From Eulemur rufifrons (Eukaryota > Chordata > Mammalia > Primates > Lemuridae), in assembly GCF_041146395.1 (NCBI RefSeq), contig NC_091002.1:7062501-7126500 (forward strand): a DNA stretch of 64,000 bases. Direction: 5' to 3'. Positions within the stretch are counted from its first letter, which is position 1, and each line of letters opens with the position of its first letter. Made by a program: the position numbers and the translations under genes. Under the pieces are notes generated by a model that worked only from the letters and a program-made list of their open reading frames with translations, did not search any database and had not been told where the DNA came from. Of this stretch, positions 54,514 to 64,000 are shown one piece after another.

Positions 54514-54573
54514 CCTTTTTTTTTTTTTCCAGCGACTACCCTCTGCACCGCCAAAGGTGGCACAGAGAGCAGC
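54514..54573 (-). mobile_element. Unrecognised micro-retroposon, copy B
   Basis: On the minus strand this begins GCTGCTCTCTGTGCCACC, goes on CTTTGGCGGTGCAGAGGGTA, then GTCGCTGG and about 14 A. Direct repeats CCCTTTATT at 54505-54513 and 54574-54582 flank it, and it interrupts antisense L1 ORF2 sequence that otherwise continues on both sides. The body can fold as CTCTGTGCCACC / GGCGGTGCAGAG with a TTT loop. Together with copy A it defines a short transcript that was reverse-transcribed at least twice. Confidence 0.7.
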
Positions 54574-55008
54574 CCCTTTATTATTCTTATAATGTCTGTA
54601 GGATATGTAGTGATGTTCTCTCTCCACCTCTTCATATGGGTTATTTCTGTCTCCTCTCTTTTGTTGATAAGTCTCTGGATAAAGGTTTATTATTTTTATT
54701 TATTTTTAATCTTCTCAGAGAACCAGCTTTTGTTTTAATCAAAAAACCTTTAAGAAACCTTTTCTCCTTTCCGAATATATATGTTCATTACTGTAAATTT
54801 TTTTTTAAGCATGCTTTACTGCATCCCACAAATTTGGCTACGTTTTTATTATTTCTAAGTTAATTATATGAACATTGGAGAACATAGTCTTTATGAAATC
54901 ATCTTTGAAGTTTTCAAGAATTTATGGCCTAATGTGGAAGATGAATATCTCAGAACCATTATTATTTGTTTTACATTTGATGAGAAATATTAATGTTTGA
55001 GGCTTTTT

Positions 55009-55178
55009 TTTTTTTTTTTTTTTTTTTTTTGTGAGACAGGGTCTTGCTCTGTTGCCCAGGTTGGAATGCAGTGGAGTGAACATAGCTCACTGTAACCTTG
55101 AACTCCTGGGCTGAAGCAGTCCTCCAACCTCAGCCTCCCATGTGGCTGGGATTACAGGCAAGAGCCACTGTGCCAGCC
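55009..55178 (-). mobile_element. Alu monomer, antisense, with TSD
   Basis: Poly(T), GTGAGACAGGGTCTTGCTCT, ends GAGCCACTGTGCCAGCC. TGAGGCTTTTTTTTTT precedes and follows it. Confidence 0.88.
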
Positions 55179-55182
55179 TGAG

Positions 55183-55358
55183 GCTTTTTTTTTTTTTAAA
55201 TAGAGAATGGGATCTTGCTATGTTGCCCATGCTAGAGTGCAGGGATTCACAAGTGCAATCATGGCACACCCAGCCTTGAACTCCTGGCTTGAAGTGATCC
55301 TCCCACCTCAGCATCCTGGGTAGCTGGGACTATAGGCACACGCCACTATTCCCAGCTG
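55183..55358 (-). mobile_element. Alu monomer next to the exon 4 acceptor, antisense
   Basis: TAGAGAATGGGATCTTGCTA, TCCTCCCACCTCAGCATCCT, ends CGCCACTATTCCCAGCT. Only about 24 bases separate it from the ADD1 exon 4 3' splice site. Confidence 0.88.
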
Positions 55359-55381
55359 AGTTTTGTTTTTCTTTATTTCAG

Positions 55382-55533
55382 GTCTTGGTATGGTGACTCC
55401 TGTGAACGACCTTAGAGGATCTGATTCGATTGCATATGACAAAGGGGAGAAGTTACTGCGATGTAAATTGGCAGCGTTTTACAGACTAGCAGATCTCTTT
55501 GGGTGGTCTCAGCTTATCTACAATCATATCACA
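55382..55533 (+). CDS. ADD1: ADD1 exon 4: end of codon 120 and residues 121-170
   Basis: The third coding exon encodes [20 protein letters not shown] through the start of the class II aldolase/adducin head domain ([26 protein letters not shown]). In this superfamily the fold is enzymatic in bacterial aldolases, but adducins use it as a structural head. The acceptor ctttatttcag ends at 55381 and the donor is gtgagtat after ACA (phase 0). The 152-nt length restores the frame. An Alu-derived monomer stops about 24 bases before the acceptor, so part of the 3' splice-site region may derive from a SINE. Confidence 0.97.
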
Positions 55534-55811
55534 GTGAGTATTAAATGAGGTGATAGCTGGATGATATGAAACATTTTGTGTCTGGCACCACCTCTTTCCA
55601 TTTAGCAGGCTGAGCTTCTGTAAACCTTGGGAAACCTCTTCTGATTTCTGTCTACAGAGTATAATAATCTGAGAATTAGCCAGTTTGGGTTAGAAGTTAT
55701 GGGAACAGTAGTTCTTTAAAACTTCTTTTTTGCATGCTAATGTAATAAATGAGTGTTTATCAAATTATAGGCAGTTTCTAAAATTCTTTTTAGGTTTAAA
55801 ACCTAAGAATG

Positions 55812-56326
55812 GGCTGGGCGTGGTGGCTCACGCCTGTAATCCTAGCACTCTGGAAGGCCGAGGCAGGAGGATTGTTTGAGCTCAGGAGTTCGAGACCAGC
55901 CTGAGCAGGAGCGAGATCCTGTCTCTACTAAAAATAGAAAGAAATTATATGGACAGCTAAAAATATATATAGAAAAATTATGGGCCGGGCGCGGTGGCTC
56001 ACGCCTGTAATCCTAGCACTCTGGGAGGCTGAGGTGGGCGGATCGTTTGAGCTCAGGAGTTCGAGACCAGCCTGAGCAAGAGCGAGACCCCATCTCTACT
56101 AAAAATAGAAAGAAATTATATGGACAGTTAAAAATATATATAGAAAAAATTAGCCGGGCATAGTGGTGCATGCCTGTAGTCCCAGCTACTCGGGAGGCTG
56201 AGACAGGAGGATCGCTTGAGCCCAGGAGTTTGAGGTTGCTGTGAGCTAGGCTGACGCCACGGCACTCACTCTAGCCCGGGCAACAGAGTGAGACTCTGTC
56301 TCAAAAAATAAATAAATAAATAAATA
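55812..56326 (+). mobile_element. Three-monomer (left + full dimer) lemur Alu, one TSD
   Basis: A left monomer with lemur linker (GGCTGGGCGTGGTGGCTCAC ... ATATATAGAAAAATTAT) runs into a complete Alu starting GGGCCGGGCGCGGTGGCTCA and ending in (AAAT)n. The 14-bp duplication AAAACCTAAGAATG at 55798-55811 and 56327-56340 flanks the whole 515-bp unit. No duplication surrounds the inner Alu and no right arm of an outer Alu follows it. Confidence 0.92.
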
Positions 56327-56340
56327 AAAACCTAAGAATG

Positions 56341-57315
56341 AAGATGTTTTCTTTCCAACTCTGACCACTTGTTTCTTCAGCTGCTCCAGTTTTAACCATT
56401 TTTCAACATGGTCAGGACCTCTCTTTTCTTCAGTTCATTCTGATAACAAATATTGCTGGGTCTCTACCTTCTCTGTATCAAGGATTGTTCTAACTCTGGG
56501 GTTGTATCAGTGAATGACATGAGTCCTTCTCTTGTGGATGGTCCCTTCTTCATTCCAGTCCATCAGCCCATTATTCACTCCTGGTTTTGCCCAGCTTGTA
56601 TTTCATGGTCTGTTGTTTCAGTAACGTCCTGTGCTGATCCTGCACTAGGCTTCCCTGCTTCTGAGCAGCCAGATCCTGCTGCAGAAAGCCTCACCACAGA
56701 GCCCTTGGCTTTTCCCATAGACTTACAACCCCAGTCTCAGATGGGCCCACAGCACTAAGCGGTCATCTCTCTTACAAGCTCACTAGTATTTAAGCCTTTG
56801 TACTGTGTTCCGAACTCCTGCTCTCCTCCCCGCAAATGACCTCATCACATCACAGAAAATATGGGAACCCTTACACCTGTAGCCATTTTGTACGCCTGGC
56901 CACCGATTACAATTTCCTGCCTCCTACCTATGGCTGAACTTTGCTCTCCTGGCTTGGAATTCCATCCCTTCCTGTCTTCTTAGGAAACCTAATGCATCGC
57001 AGGTTTCTTTTTTTTATTCACTCTTTTGTAGGAGATAGCTGCTTTCTTTGAACTGCTTCTTTCTTTGGTTTTAAAACTTGTTCCAATCTCCTGTTTTTTT
57101 CATTTAATTTCTTTTCATGGATATTTTTAACTTATTAATATAGTGCCCGCCTGTTGGATGAAGTGTACCTTATGCTGATATCTAAAGAAAAAGTTACCGT
57201 CTTACCAGTACTCCTATCTCTGAGTTGAGGCATCCAGTATTAACAGTAGATTGTTGAAACCTTTCTCCATACTCACACATTTAAGTTTTTCCATATGTGG
57301 GCTCATAACCAACGG
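56341..57315. other. Intron 4, nothing recognised
   Basis: A 101-codon plus frame (56453-56758) has no family I know; otherwise empty. Confidence 0.45.
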
Positions 57316-57330
57316 TGCTTAATTAGGCTG

Positions 57331-57443
57331 CATTCTGGACTTAAAGGAATGCTAGAGCTTCTGAGGTGATGGTCAGAGCCCACCCTGGATCAGTGTGTTG
57401 TACTTCTGGGCATTGATATCTGCGTCAGAGATACTGAGTTGCC
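57331..57443 (+). repeat. Intronic direct repeat, member 1
   Basis: CATTCTGGACTTAAAGGAAT, CTTCTGAGGTGATGGTCAGA, GATCAGTGTGTTGTACTTCT, ATACTGAGTTGCC; collinear with 58980-59100. Confidence 0.75.
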
Positions 57444-57479
57444 TTCCCTCTATCCGTTCTCCATGTTTCCACATCAGAG

Positions 57480-57742
57480 CACTTTTCAACATGTGAGCCT
57501 GACCGTGTCATGCTTGTGCGTGCTGCCCACTGTCATGCTGTGTAGAATGTTACCCCTGCTTTGTTCCCCTGTGGCAGTTAGGGTCATCCATTCTGAACCT
57601 TGACTCCATCTCTGCCCACAAGAATATAAGCTCCATGAGGAGAGTCTCTATTGTGCTCCCTGCTGTGGCCCCAGGACCAGGAACTGTGCCTGGCATATAG
57701 TAGGCCTGTAATAAACTCATGTTGGGTAAATGGCTGAATGAA
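57480..57742 (+). mobile_element. L2 3' end, sense
   Basis: AATATAAGCTCCATGAGGAG, GTGCCTGGCATATAGTAGGC, AAATGGCTGAATGAA. Confidence 0.88.
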
Positions 57743-57808
57743 ATCCCCAGCTGAGCTGAAATTACCTCAGGAAAATTGTGAACAAGAACTCGCTGGGGCC
57801 TTTTGATA

Positions 57809-58100
57809 TTTTTTTTTCTTTTTGAAATAGAGCCTCACTCTCTCACCCAGGCTGGAGTGGGGCAATAATAGCTCATGCAGCCTCTAATTCCTGGGCTCAA
57901 GTGATCCTCCTGCCTCAGCCTCCCAAGTAGCTGGGATTACAGGCACGTACCACCATGCCCAGCATTTAAAAAATTTTTTTTGTAAATACAAGATCTCACC
58001 ATGTTGTCCAGGCTAGACTTGAACTTCTGGCCTTAAGTGATCCTGTGCCTTTGGCCCTCCAAAGTGCTGGGATTACAGGCGTGAGCCACTGCTCCTGGCC
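57809..58100 (-). mobile_element. Alu, antisense
   Basis: AATAGAGCCTCACTCTCTCA, CACCATGTTGTCCAGGCTAG, GATTACAGGCGTGAGCCACT. Confidence 0.92.
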
Positions 58101-58975
58101 TCCTTTGATATTCGATCTGTCGGTCCAGTTAGCCTAGCACATGTGCCAGCTCTGTTCCTGGTGTCTGCAGGAAAATTGCTGGCTTCTTGGCTAATTGTAC
58201 TCGACAGAATGCTCTAGTGGAGATTTAATGCTAAATGCTTGCCTAAAAATTAGTTCCACGAAAATGTTACAGCTATAATAGGAAATCCCTGGCTTTAATA
58301 ACAGCTTCACATTCTTTGTAGGTTTTAAAATACTATTTACTGCTAGTTCTATTATGAATGCTTTTTAAATAAGTTTGAATTGCGTGTTTTTCACCCTTTA
58401 ATTGTTTATGAATTGGCAGAATTAAAAATAGTTTACTCTTCTGTAAGTGATCTGCTTAATATTGAGTAAAAAGAAATGCAAGTTACCAAGCATATTTTTT
58501 ATATCATATAAGCTGGAACGAGAGAATCTTTGATGAAGGAAGGTTTTGTTTTATTTTGTTTTGTTTGCTTATTTTTTAACTATTATGGCATCCATTTTTT
58601 GTTTACAATTTAGGTGTTATCTGTAGACATTTAATAGAAAACTAAATATTAACAGTATCGGTGCAACAAAAAAGTGCCAACAGGTCATTCTGCCCTTTCT
58701 TTGAAGGAGGGTCATAGAGATTTTCTGCTAAAGGGATTTAAAAGTGCTAACAGGTGTTAAGAGTATTGCAAATGATTGTCTGAATTAGATCTTTAAGATT
58801 GCATTGGATTTAGAGAAGGCTTTGTGGGGCGGAGGCACAAGACTGGGTGGCCCAGTTAGCACTGGGGGCTTCCTCTCCTGGTCTTGCATAGCTGATGGCT
58901 GGGCCTTTCCATCCTGATGTCAGCGGACCACTGTCAACGCTTAACACCTGCAGAACCTGGCAGGTGCTTGGTTCC
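58101..58975. other. Intron 4, nothing recognised
   Basis: No supported feature. Confidence 0.5.
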
Positions 58976-58979
58976 ACTC

Positions 58980-59100
58980 CATTTTGGACTTCAAAGAATG
59001 CTGGTCCTCTGAGGTGGTGTGTGGAGCCTATCCTTGTGACCGACCAGTGCGCTGTGTTCAGGGACTTGATGTTGGTATCTGCTAGAGGTACTGAGTTGGG
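58980..59100 (+). repeat. Intronic direct repeat, member 2
   Basis: CATTTTGGACTTCAAAGAAT, CCTCTGAGGTGGTGTGTGGA, GACCAGTGCGCTGTGTTCAG, GTACTGAGTTGGG. It overlaps a 102-codon open frame (58895-59203) that I do not call a gene. Confidence 0.75.
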
Positions 59101-59716
59101 ATGTGTTTGGTTTTCAGTAAGTGATCTGAAGATCTGCGAGAGGAGAGTCTCATTCCTTGTAGAGAGAGAAGGGGCAGCAGTAGTGTGGGAAGAGATGCAG
59201 TGAGAGCAGTACTAGTCTGCTGGAGAGGCACCACTGCCGAGGAAACTTACTTTGAAATGTCCTCCTCTAACTTGATATCCGTATTTTTGACCTTTTTCCT
59301 TTTGACTCAGAATTTAATATTTTAAGCTTTTTAAAATTGTGTAGATCTGTGAAGCTCACAATTGAAATGTATCTTAAGAAAATAAGTCAAAGAAGAAAAC
59401 GTTATGTACAAATATATTAATTACAGCATTATTTATGATAATGAAATATTTTAAGAGTCTAAATATCAAGTAGTAGGTAGGAAATGGCTCAGTTATTCAA
59501 CATTAATTTGAGGGAATGTTGTATACTATGAAAAATGATTATGAAGACCATGTAAAACATGAAGACTCGGGGGAGGGGCAAAAAATATGAAAACTAAAAT
59601 ATCAATTAAAATAACTAAAAATACGAATGAAAATATTAATAACTAAAAAAACTAAATAAAAATACTAATGAAAAATAAACTGATTTTTAGAAATGACAAA
59701 ATATTAAATGTATACT
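59101..59716. other. AT-rich intron, possibly old L1
   Basis: From about 59400 the text resembles L1 3' sequence (GCATTATTTATGATAATGAA) but is too diverged to call firmly. Confidence 0.35.
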
Positions 59717-60019
59717 TTTTTTTTCTTTTTTTTGGAGATGGGTCTCACTCTGTTGCCTGGGCTGGAGTGCAGTGGTGTGATCATAGCTCACTGTAACCTT
59801 GAACTCCTGGTCTCAAGTGATCCTCCCACCTCAGTCTCCCAAGCAGCTGGGACTATAGGCATGCAAGCCCAGCTAATTCTTTAAAAAGTTTTTTTTTTTT
59901 TAAGAAATGGGGTCTTGCTGTTTTGCCCAGGCTGGTCTTGAACTCCTGGCCTCAAGCAATCCGTCCCACCTTGGCCTCCCAGAGCCCTAGGATTACATGC
60001 ATGAACCACCAAGCCTGGC
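59717..60019 (-). mobile_element. Alu, antisense
   Basis: GGAGATGGGTCTCACTCTGT, TTTTGCCCAGGCTGGTCTTG, ends CCAAGCCTGGCC. Confidence 0.92.
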
Positions 60020-60910
60020 CCAAAATGTATAGTTGTTTATAGCTGTATGAAATATGTTATATAAAGAAAAAAGAAATGATTGATTAAAAATGGCTATATA
60101 ATTTTTTTAACATGGAACCTGACAGCATGCTTCTAACATTTACATGAAGAAGCAAAAGGCCAAGAATAGTTGAGATACTCCTGAAGAACTAGACATGAAG
60201 ATTTTTCCTATCAGATATCAAATTTAATATAAAATGATGATAATTAACATAGTGTGCTTTGATCAAAGGAAGAGACAGTTAGACCAGTGGGACAGAATAG
60301 AAAGCCCAAGACCAGCTCTGCACGCATCAAAATTAGATATGCAGAAGAGTCTGCGTTGCACATCAGTAGGGGAGGAACAGATTAGGCAATGGTTGGTGCT
60401 AGAACACTTGGATTGAAAAATTACAATTTAAAAATTATATTGGACTTTTATCCCATACTACACTTACCCGCAAAGCAATTCCAATGAATTAAGGATTAAA
60501 GATCAAAGAAAGGTAATACTTTAAAAAATGTTAGGACCAATATAGATGAAAATCTCTTTAACCTTTGACCTAATGAATGGTATCCTAAGACATAAAAATC
60601 ACCTATCATTAAAGAAAAAATGGATAAATTTGACTACATTTAAAATGAATAAATTTCTCATTATTAAAAGATACCATAAGGACAGTAAAAATAAAAGCCA
60701 TAACCTGGAATAAGTTGCCCCACAATGTAGCCAACAGAAATTAATATCCAGAATAAAGAACTATCAATAAGAAAAGGACAAACTAGTATAAAATGGACAA
60801 AAATCAAGAAAGGAATTTCACAGAAGGGCAGATAAGAATGCCTTGTAAAAATATGAAAAGTTGTTTAACTCATTAGTAATCAGGAAATTGTAAATTAAAA
60901 CCACAATGAA

Positions 60911-61200
60911 AGCTGGGTGTAGTGGCTCATGCCTGTAACCCTAACACTTTGGGAGGCCGAGGCACAAGGATTTCTTGAGGCCAGAAGTTCGAGACCAGAC
61001 TGAGCAAGGGTGAGACCCTGTTTCTACAAAAAGTAGAAAAGTCATTTGGCTGTGGTTGTGTGTGCTTGTAGTCCCAGCTACTAAGGAGGCTGAGGCAGGA
61101 GGATCACTTGAGCTCAGGAGTCTGAGGTTGCAGTGAGCTATGATGATGCCACTGCACTCTAACCTGGGTGACAGAGGGAGACCCTATCAAAAAAAAAAAG
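60911..61200 (+). mobile_element. Alu, sense
   Basis: AGCTGGGTGTAGTGGCTCAT to poly(A); inserted in L1. Confidence 0.93.
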
Positions 61201-61255
61201 AAAGAAATACCATTTCATAGGCACCAGATTTTAATTTTTTAAAAAGATGATTGTA

Positions 61256-61545
61256 GGCTGGGTGTGGTGGCTCACTCCTATAATCCTAGTGTTCTGGTAG
61301 GCCGAGGCAGGAAGATTACTTGAGCGCAGGAGTTTGAGACCAGCCTGAGCAAGAGCGAACCCCCCATCTCTACTAAAATAGAAAAATTAACTGGGCATGG
61401 TGACCTGCGCCTGTAGTCCCATCTGCTCAAGAGGCTGAGGGAAGAGGATCGCTTGAGTCTAGGATTTTGAGGTTGCAGTGAGCTGTGATCATGCCACTGC
61501 ACTCTAGCCAGGATGACAGCGAGACTCTCTCAACAACAACAAGAA
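61256..61545 (+). mobile_element. Alu, sense
   Basis: GGCTGGGTGTGGTGGCTCAC to CTCTCAACAACAACAAG. TTTTTAAAAAGATGATTGTA before and AAGATGATTGTAGAAGC after give the duplication AAGATGATTGTA. Confidence 0.95.
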
Positions 61546-61864
61546 GATGATTGTAGAAGCACAGAACTATCATATACTACTGGCAGGGCTGTATATTTAA
61601 TTAGACCCTTTTTAAAATAACTTGGCCTCACCTCCTAGTTTATGACCCTGGAGAAAGTTGTACATATTCATAGCAGCATAGTTTTTAATGGCAAAAACAA
61701 AACCATGTCCATTGATGGGAGAATAGATACATAAATCGTAGTATAATCATTCAGTGGATACTGTACAGCAGTGAAAATAAATAAATTATAACCATGTATG
61801 TCATAATCTGGAGGAATCACAAAAATAATGTTGAGGAAAAAAAGTCACTGAAAAATACAGATTG

Positions 61865-61990
61865 AGCTGGGCACAGTGGTCTGTTCCTGTAGTCCCAGCT
61901 ACTTGGGAGTCTTTGATGGCCAGGATGGTTTGAGCCTAGGAGTTTGAGACCAGCCAGGGCAGCATAGTGAGAGCCATCCCCCCCCAAAAT
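61865..61990 (+). mobile_element. Alu fragment, sense
   Basis: GAGCTGGGCACAGTGGTCTG joins right-arm text early, then AGACCAGCCAGGGCAGCATA; rearranged and short. Confidence 0.8.
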
Positions 61991-62270
61991 AGAGTACAAT
62001 TCCAATTATATGAAGTTTATAAACAGATAAAAATTAAACAATATATTGCTTATGGATGAAGATATAAGGTAAAATTGTCAAAAGAAAGTGAATGCTTAAT
62101 ACGTAATTCAGGATAGTGGTTACTTCTGGGATATGGGGAAAGAGAAACAGACCTTCTGAGATATTAAGAATTATTCTATTTCTTAAGCTGATTGATAGGC
62201 ACATGGGTATTTGATTTGTTACACTTATGTCATATACCTTCTAAATACTCTTTTGTATGTGTTTTCAAAA

Positions 62271-62635
62271 TAAGCAAAAAAATCTGACATTTAATTTTTT
62301 CTTATTTCCATCCTTATTTTTCTTCATTCCAACCAATATATACACAAATTCCTTATTTTTTATATTTTGTTTTGACCCAACTTGGAGATTAGAGCAATTG
62401 CCTAGTTTTGCTTTGATGGTTAAAAAGGTCAGCATGCTTTTTAAGATAAAAGAGCTGACTGTAGGGAATAAAAAGCACAGCTAAGTCAGCATTGATGGGA
62501 AGATGTATTCGGGGAAAGTAGAGACCACATGTACATTTTGGAAACACCTAAAGGAGAGTAGAGAAGCGGGTAATAGGGGTTTATAGAGACTGGATATTAT
62601 AGAGATGAATTTACAGAGAATAAGTTCATTAATGG
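62271..62635. other. Intron 4, nothing recognised
   Basis: No supported feature. Confidence 0.5.
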
Positions 62636-62639
62636 TGAT

Positions 62640-62835
62640 TTACTATTGCTACTCTGGCCATCACTAATGACAGTAATAATGGGAGATGCCATTTATCAAG
62701 AGCTTTATTGTGAGCGCAGGCCCTTGTCACCCTTGCTTAATTGATAAGGAGAATGGGAGCTCGGGGTGCCCAAAGCAGCACAGTGAATTCTTGGCAGAGC
62801 TAGGATCTGAACTTGACTTTGGATTTTATATTCTT
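62640..62835 (-). mobile_element. MIR, antisense
   Basis: TTGATAAGGAGAATGGGAGC, CAAAGCAGCACAGTGAATTC, GAGCTAGGATCTGAACTTGA. Confidence 0.75.
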
Positions 62836-63039
62836 AACCCTGTTTTACAATACTGGTGGAATCAGGTGAGTTTAGCAGAAAGATGACATAAGGGGAGATA
62901 GGATAGTTTTAGATATCTGAGAACTGAATCACAGAAGAGATAGAACTTGTTCTGTGTTGTGTACTAGAAGCAGCGATAATAAACACAGGAAGACAGACTT
63001 CTGCTCAGTATGAAAAAGAATGTTTTAATTATTGGCTTT

Positions 63040-63120
63040 CCAGCTTCTATTTATTTATCACAGTACCATAGTGCCCATGACATGGTAGGTTCTCAGCAGG
63101 TAGTTGCTGAATGAAGAAAT
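63040..63120 (+). mobile_element. L2 3' terminus, sense
   Basis: CCCATGACATGGTAGGTTCT, CAGCAGGTAGTTGCTGAATG. Confidence 0.7.
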
Positions 63121-63879
63121 AAGCCTCCATCACTAAAATTAGAACAAGCAGACCCAGGATGTGTTTCTGTTTGGGCCACCAGAGAAGAAATCACTACAGT
63201 CCTTAGGAGGTTGGACTAAACACCTTAAGTCCTTTCCAACAAACACTAAGTTGTACCTACCTGATGCTAATTAGGATTCTGGGTTTCTCAACCCTGTAGT
63301 ATGTATATTCCAACTTAATCTTTGGGAAGTCTCTTGAGTCTATCCCAAGATCATTATAAAAACAAGACTGAACGTTTCTGAAGGCAGTACTCTTTTCTAC
63401 TGCTCTGTTCCTAGCATAGAGCATATGGTGCACAATGTATACCAAGTCTTTATCGAGTGAATTGTTGCTCAGGAAAAGATATATCATGGAAGGAGCAGAC
63501 AAATGGGTGTGGGGGATGAGGCTATGGGGTTGTAGAGCCTTAAAAAACTGACTTTTTAAAAGTAAGTTTTGGTTTTTATTATTGTGCTCCTGAGGAGTGA
63601 TGCCTTTTTGCCTGTGGTGCTATTTGGTAGCCACCAGAAGGTGCAGTAGAGTAACCTAACAGGAACTTATTGACTTGTTAGCTGGTTGTAGAACTGTTTT
63701 TTCCTTTGTAAAGTCAGTTATGAGTGTGACAAAGAAGCACTTTATGTACTTGATAAATAAAGTTATTACAACATAATAATAGAAAGCTTCCAGTACCTCC
63801 CAGCTGTGTGACAGGCACTAAAAGAGATGGAGATACTTTCCGTTGGATTTTTGAGCTAACTCAGTCATTTTCCCCACAG
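63121..63879. other. End of ADD1 intron 4
   Basis: No repeat named; leads into the polypyrimidine tract and acceptor of exon 5. An 81-codon minus frame here has no family. Confidence 0.5.
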
Positions 63880-63960
63880 TCCAGAGTGAGCTCCGAGCTG
63901 GAACACTTTCTCATTGTACCTTTTGGGCTGCTTTACAGTGAAGTGACTGCATCCAGTTTG
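63880..63960 (+). CDS. ADD1: ADD1 exon 5: residues 171-197
   Basis: The fourth coding exon has 27 codons, phase 0 on both sides, reading SRVSSELEHF then LIVPFGLLYSEVTASSL. The acceptor is tttccccacag and the donor is gtaagaat, and the window ends 40 bases later. It continues the aldolase-like head domain. Against the human protein as I recall it (TRVNSEQEHF), three of the first seven residues differ (T171S, N174S, Q177L), while the rest of the exon and the three upstream exons are almost unchanged. The remaining two-thirds of the protein, including the neck and the calmodulin-binding, lysine-rich tail, lies beyond the window. Confidence 0.95.
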
Positions 63961-64000
63961 GTAAGAATGTCCTCCTCTTTGGCATCATGTACATGTGGGT

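Larger units (their letters stand above)
53625..54990 (-). mobile_element. Old L1 ORF2 (RT region), antisense
   Basis: CCTTGCATTGTTCTCAGTCT, TTTTCGAATGCTGAACTAAC, TAGGCCTCATAGAATGAGTT, GAACCAGCTTTTGTTTTAAT: reverse complement of L1 reverse-transcriptase sequence, full of stops. Holds micro-retroposon copy B. Confidence 0.88.
60080..62270 (+). mobile_element. Old L1 ORF2 end and 3'UTR, sense, with nested Alus
   Basis: CCAGTGGGACAGAATAGAAA, GACTTTTATCCCATACTACA, AAATTTGACTACATTTAAAA, CAGATAAGAATGCCTTGTAA, ACTGGCAGGGCTGTATATTT, TCCATTGATGGGAGAATAGA. Broken by Alus at 60911-61200, 61256-61545 and 61865-61990; coding frame lost. Confidence 0.88.

Noticed and set aside
58895..59203. 102-codon plus-strand frame in ADD1 intron 4
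   Set aside because: Overlaps a direct repeat whose partner at 57331-57443 has no matching open frame; no start context or family support.

Overview
The window looks like primate nuclear DNA, most probably from a Malagasy lemur. It is AT-rich and intron-like, with about forty Alu-type SINEs. The younger Alus carry a middle linker (GAAAGAAATTATATGGACA, then ACTAAAAATATATA) and a right arm reading GCTAGGCTGACGCCACGGCA, features I associate with strepsirrhine, especially lemuriform, Alus. The clade is inferred from this; nothing else in the window tests it.

One gene is supported: the 5' part of ADD1 (alpha-adducin) on the + strand. Four consecutive exons with consensus splice sites lie at 39663-39877 (20 nt of 5'UTR, then the ATG at 39683), 47785-47947, 55382-55533 and 63880-63960. 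Together they give 591 nt, or 197 codons, in one open frame starting [10 protein letters not shown] and ending SEVTASSL. Intron phases are 0, 1, 0, 0. The window stops 40 bases into the next intron. No CpG island or promoter is visible in 1-39662, so the non-coding first exon probably lies further upstream and positions 1-39662 are first-intron sequence.

Layout: 1-24 kb is intron 1 with nested old L1, MIR, L2 and Alu copies. At 24.5 kb sits a full-length U4 snRNA retropseudogene with target-site duplications. Two MaLR LTRs lie at 20.6 and 26.8 kb. At 33.4-38.4 kb there is an antisense endogenous retrovirus with paired LTRs, a primer-binding site resembling the complement of tRNA-Arg, and a hAT transposon inside it. 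ADD1 exons follow from 39.7 kb, separated by introns holding further Alus, L1 ORF2-derived sequence and a composite three-monomer Alu at 55.8 kb.

The most unusual item is a very short retroposon-like sequence found twice (29175-29260 and 54514-54573, both minus). The two copies start at the same base, share a hairpin-forming core, end in poly(A), and each has its own target-site duplication. I do not recognise the family. All other long open frames are accidental reading frames within repeats; I found no second protein gene, no CRISPR array and no operon-like arrangement.
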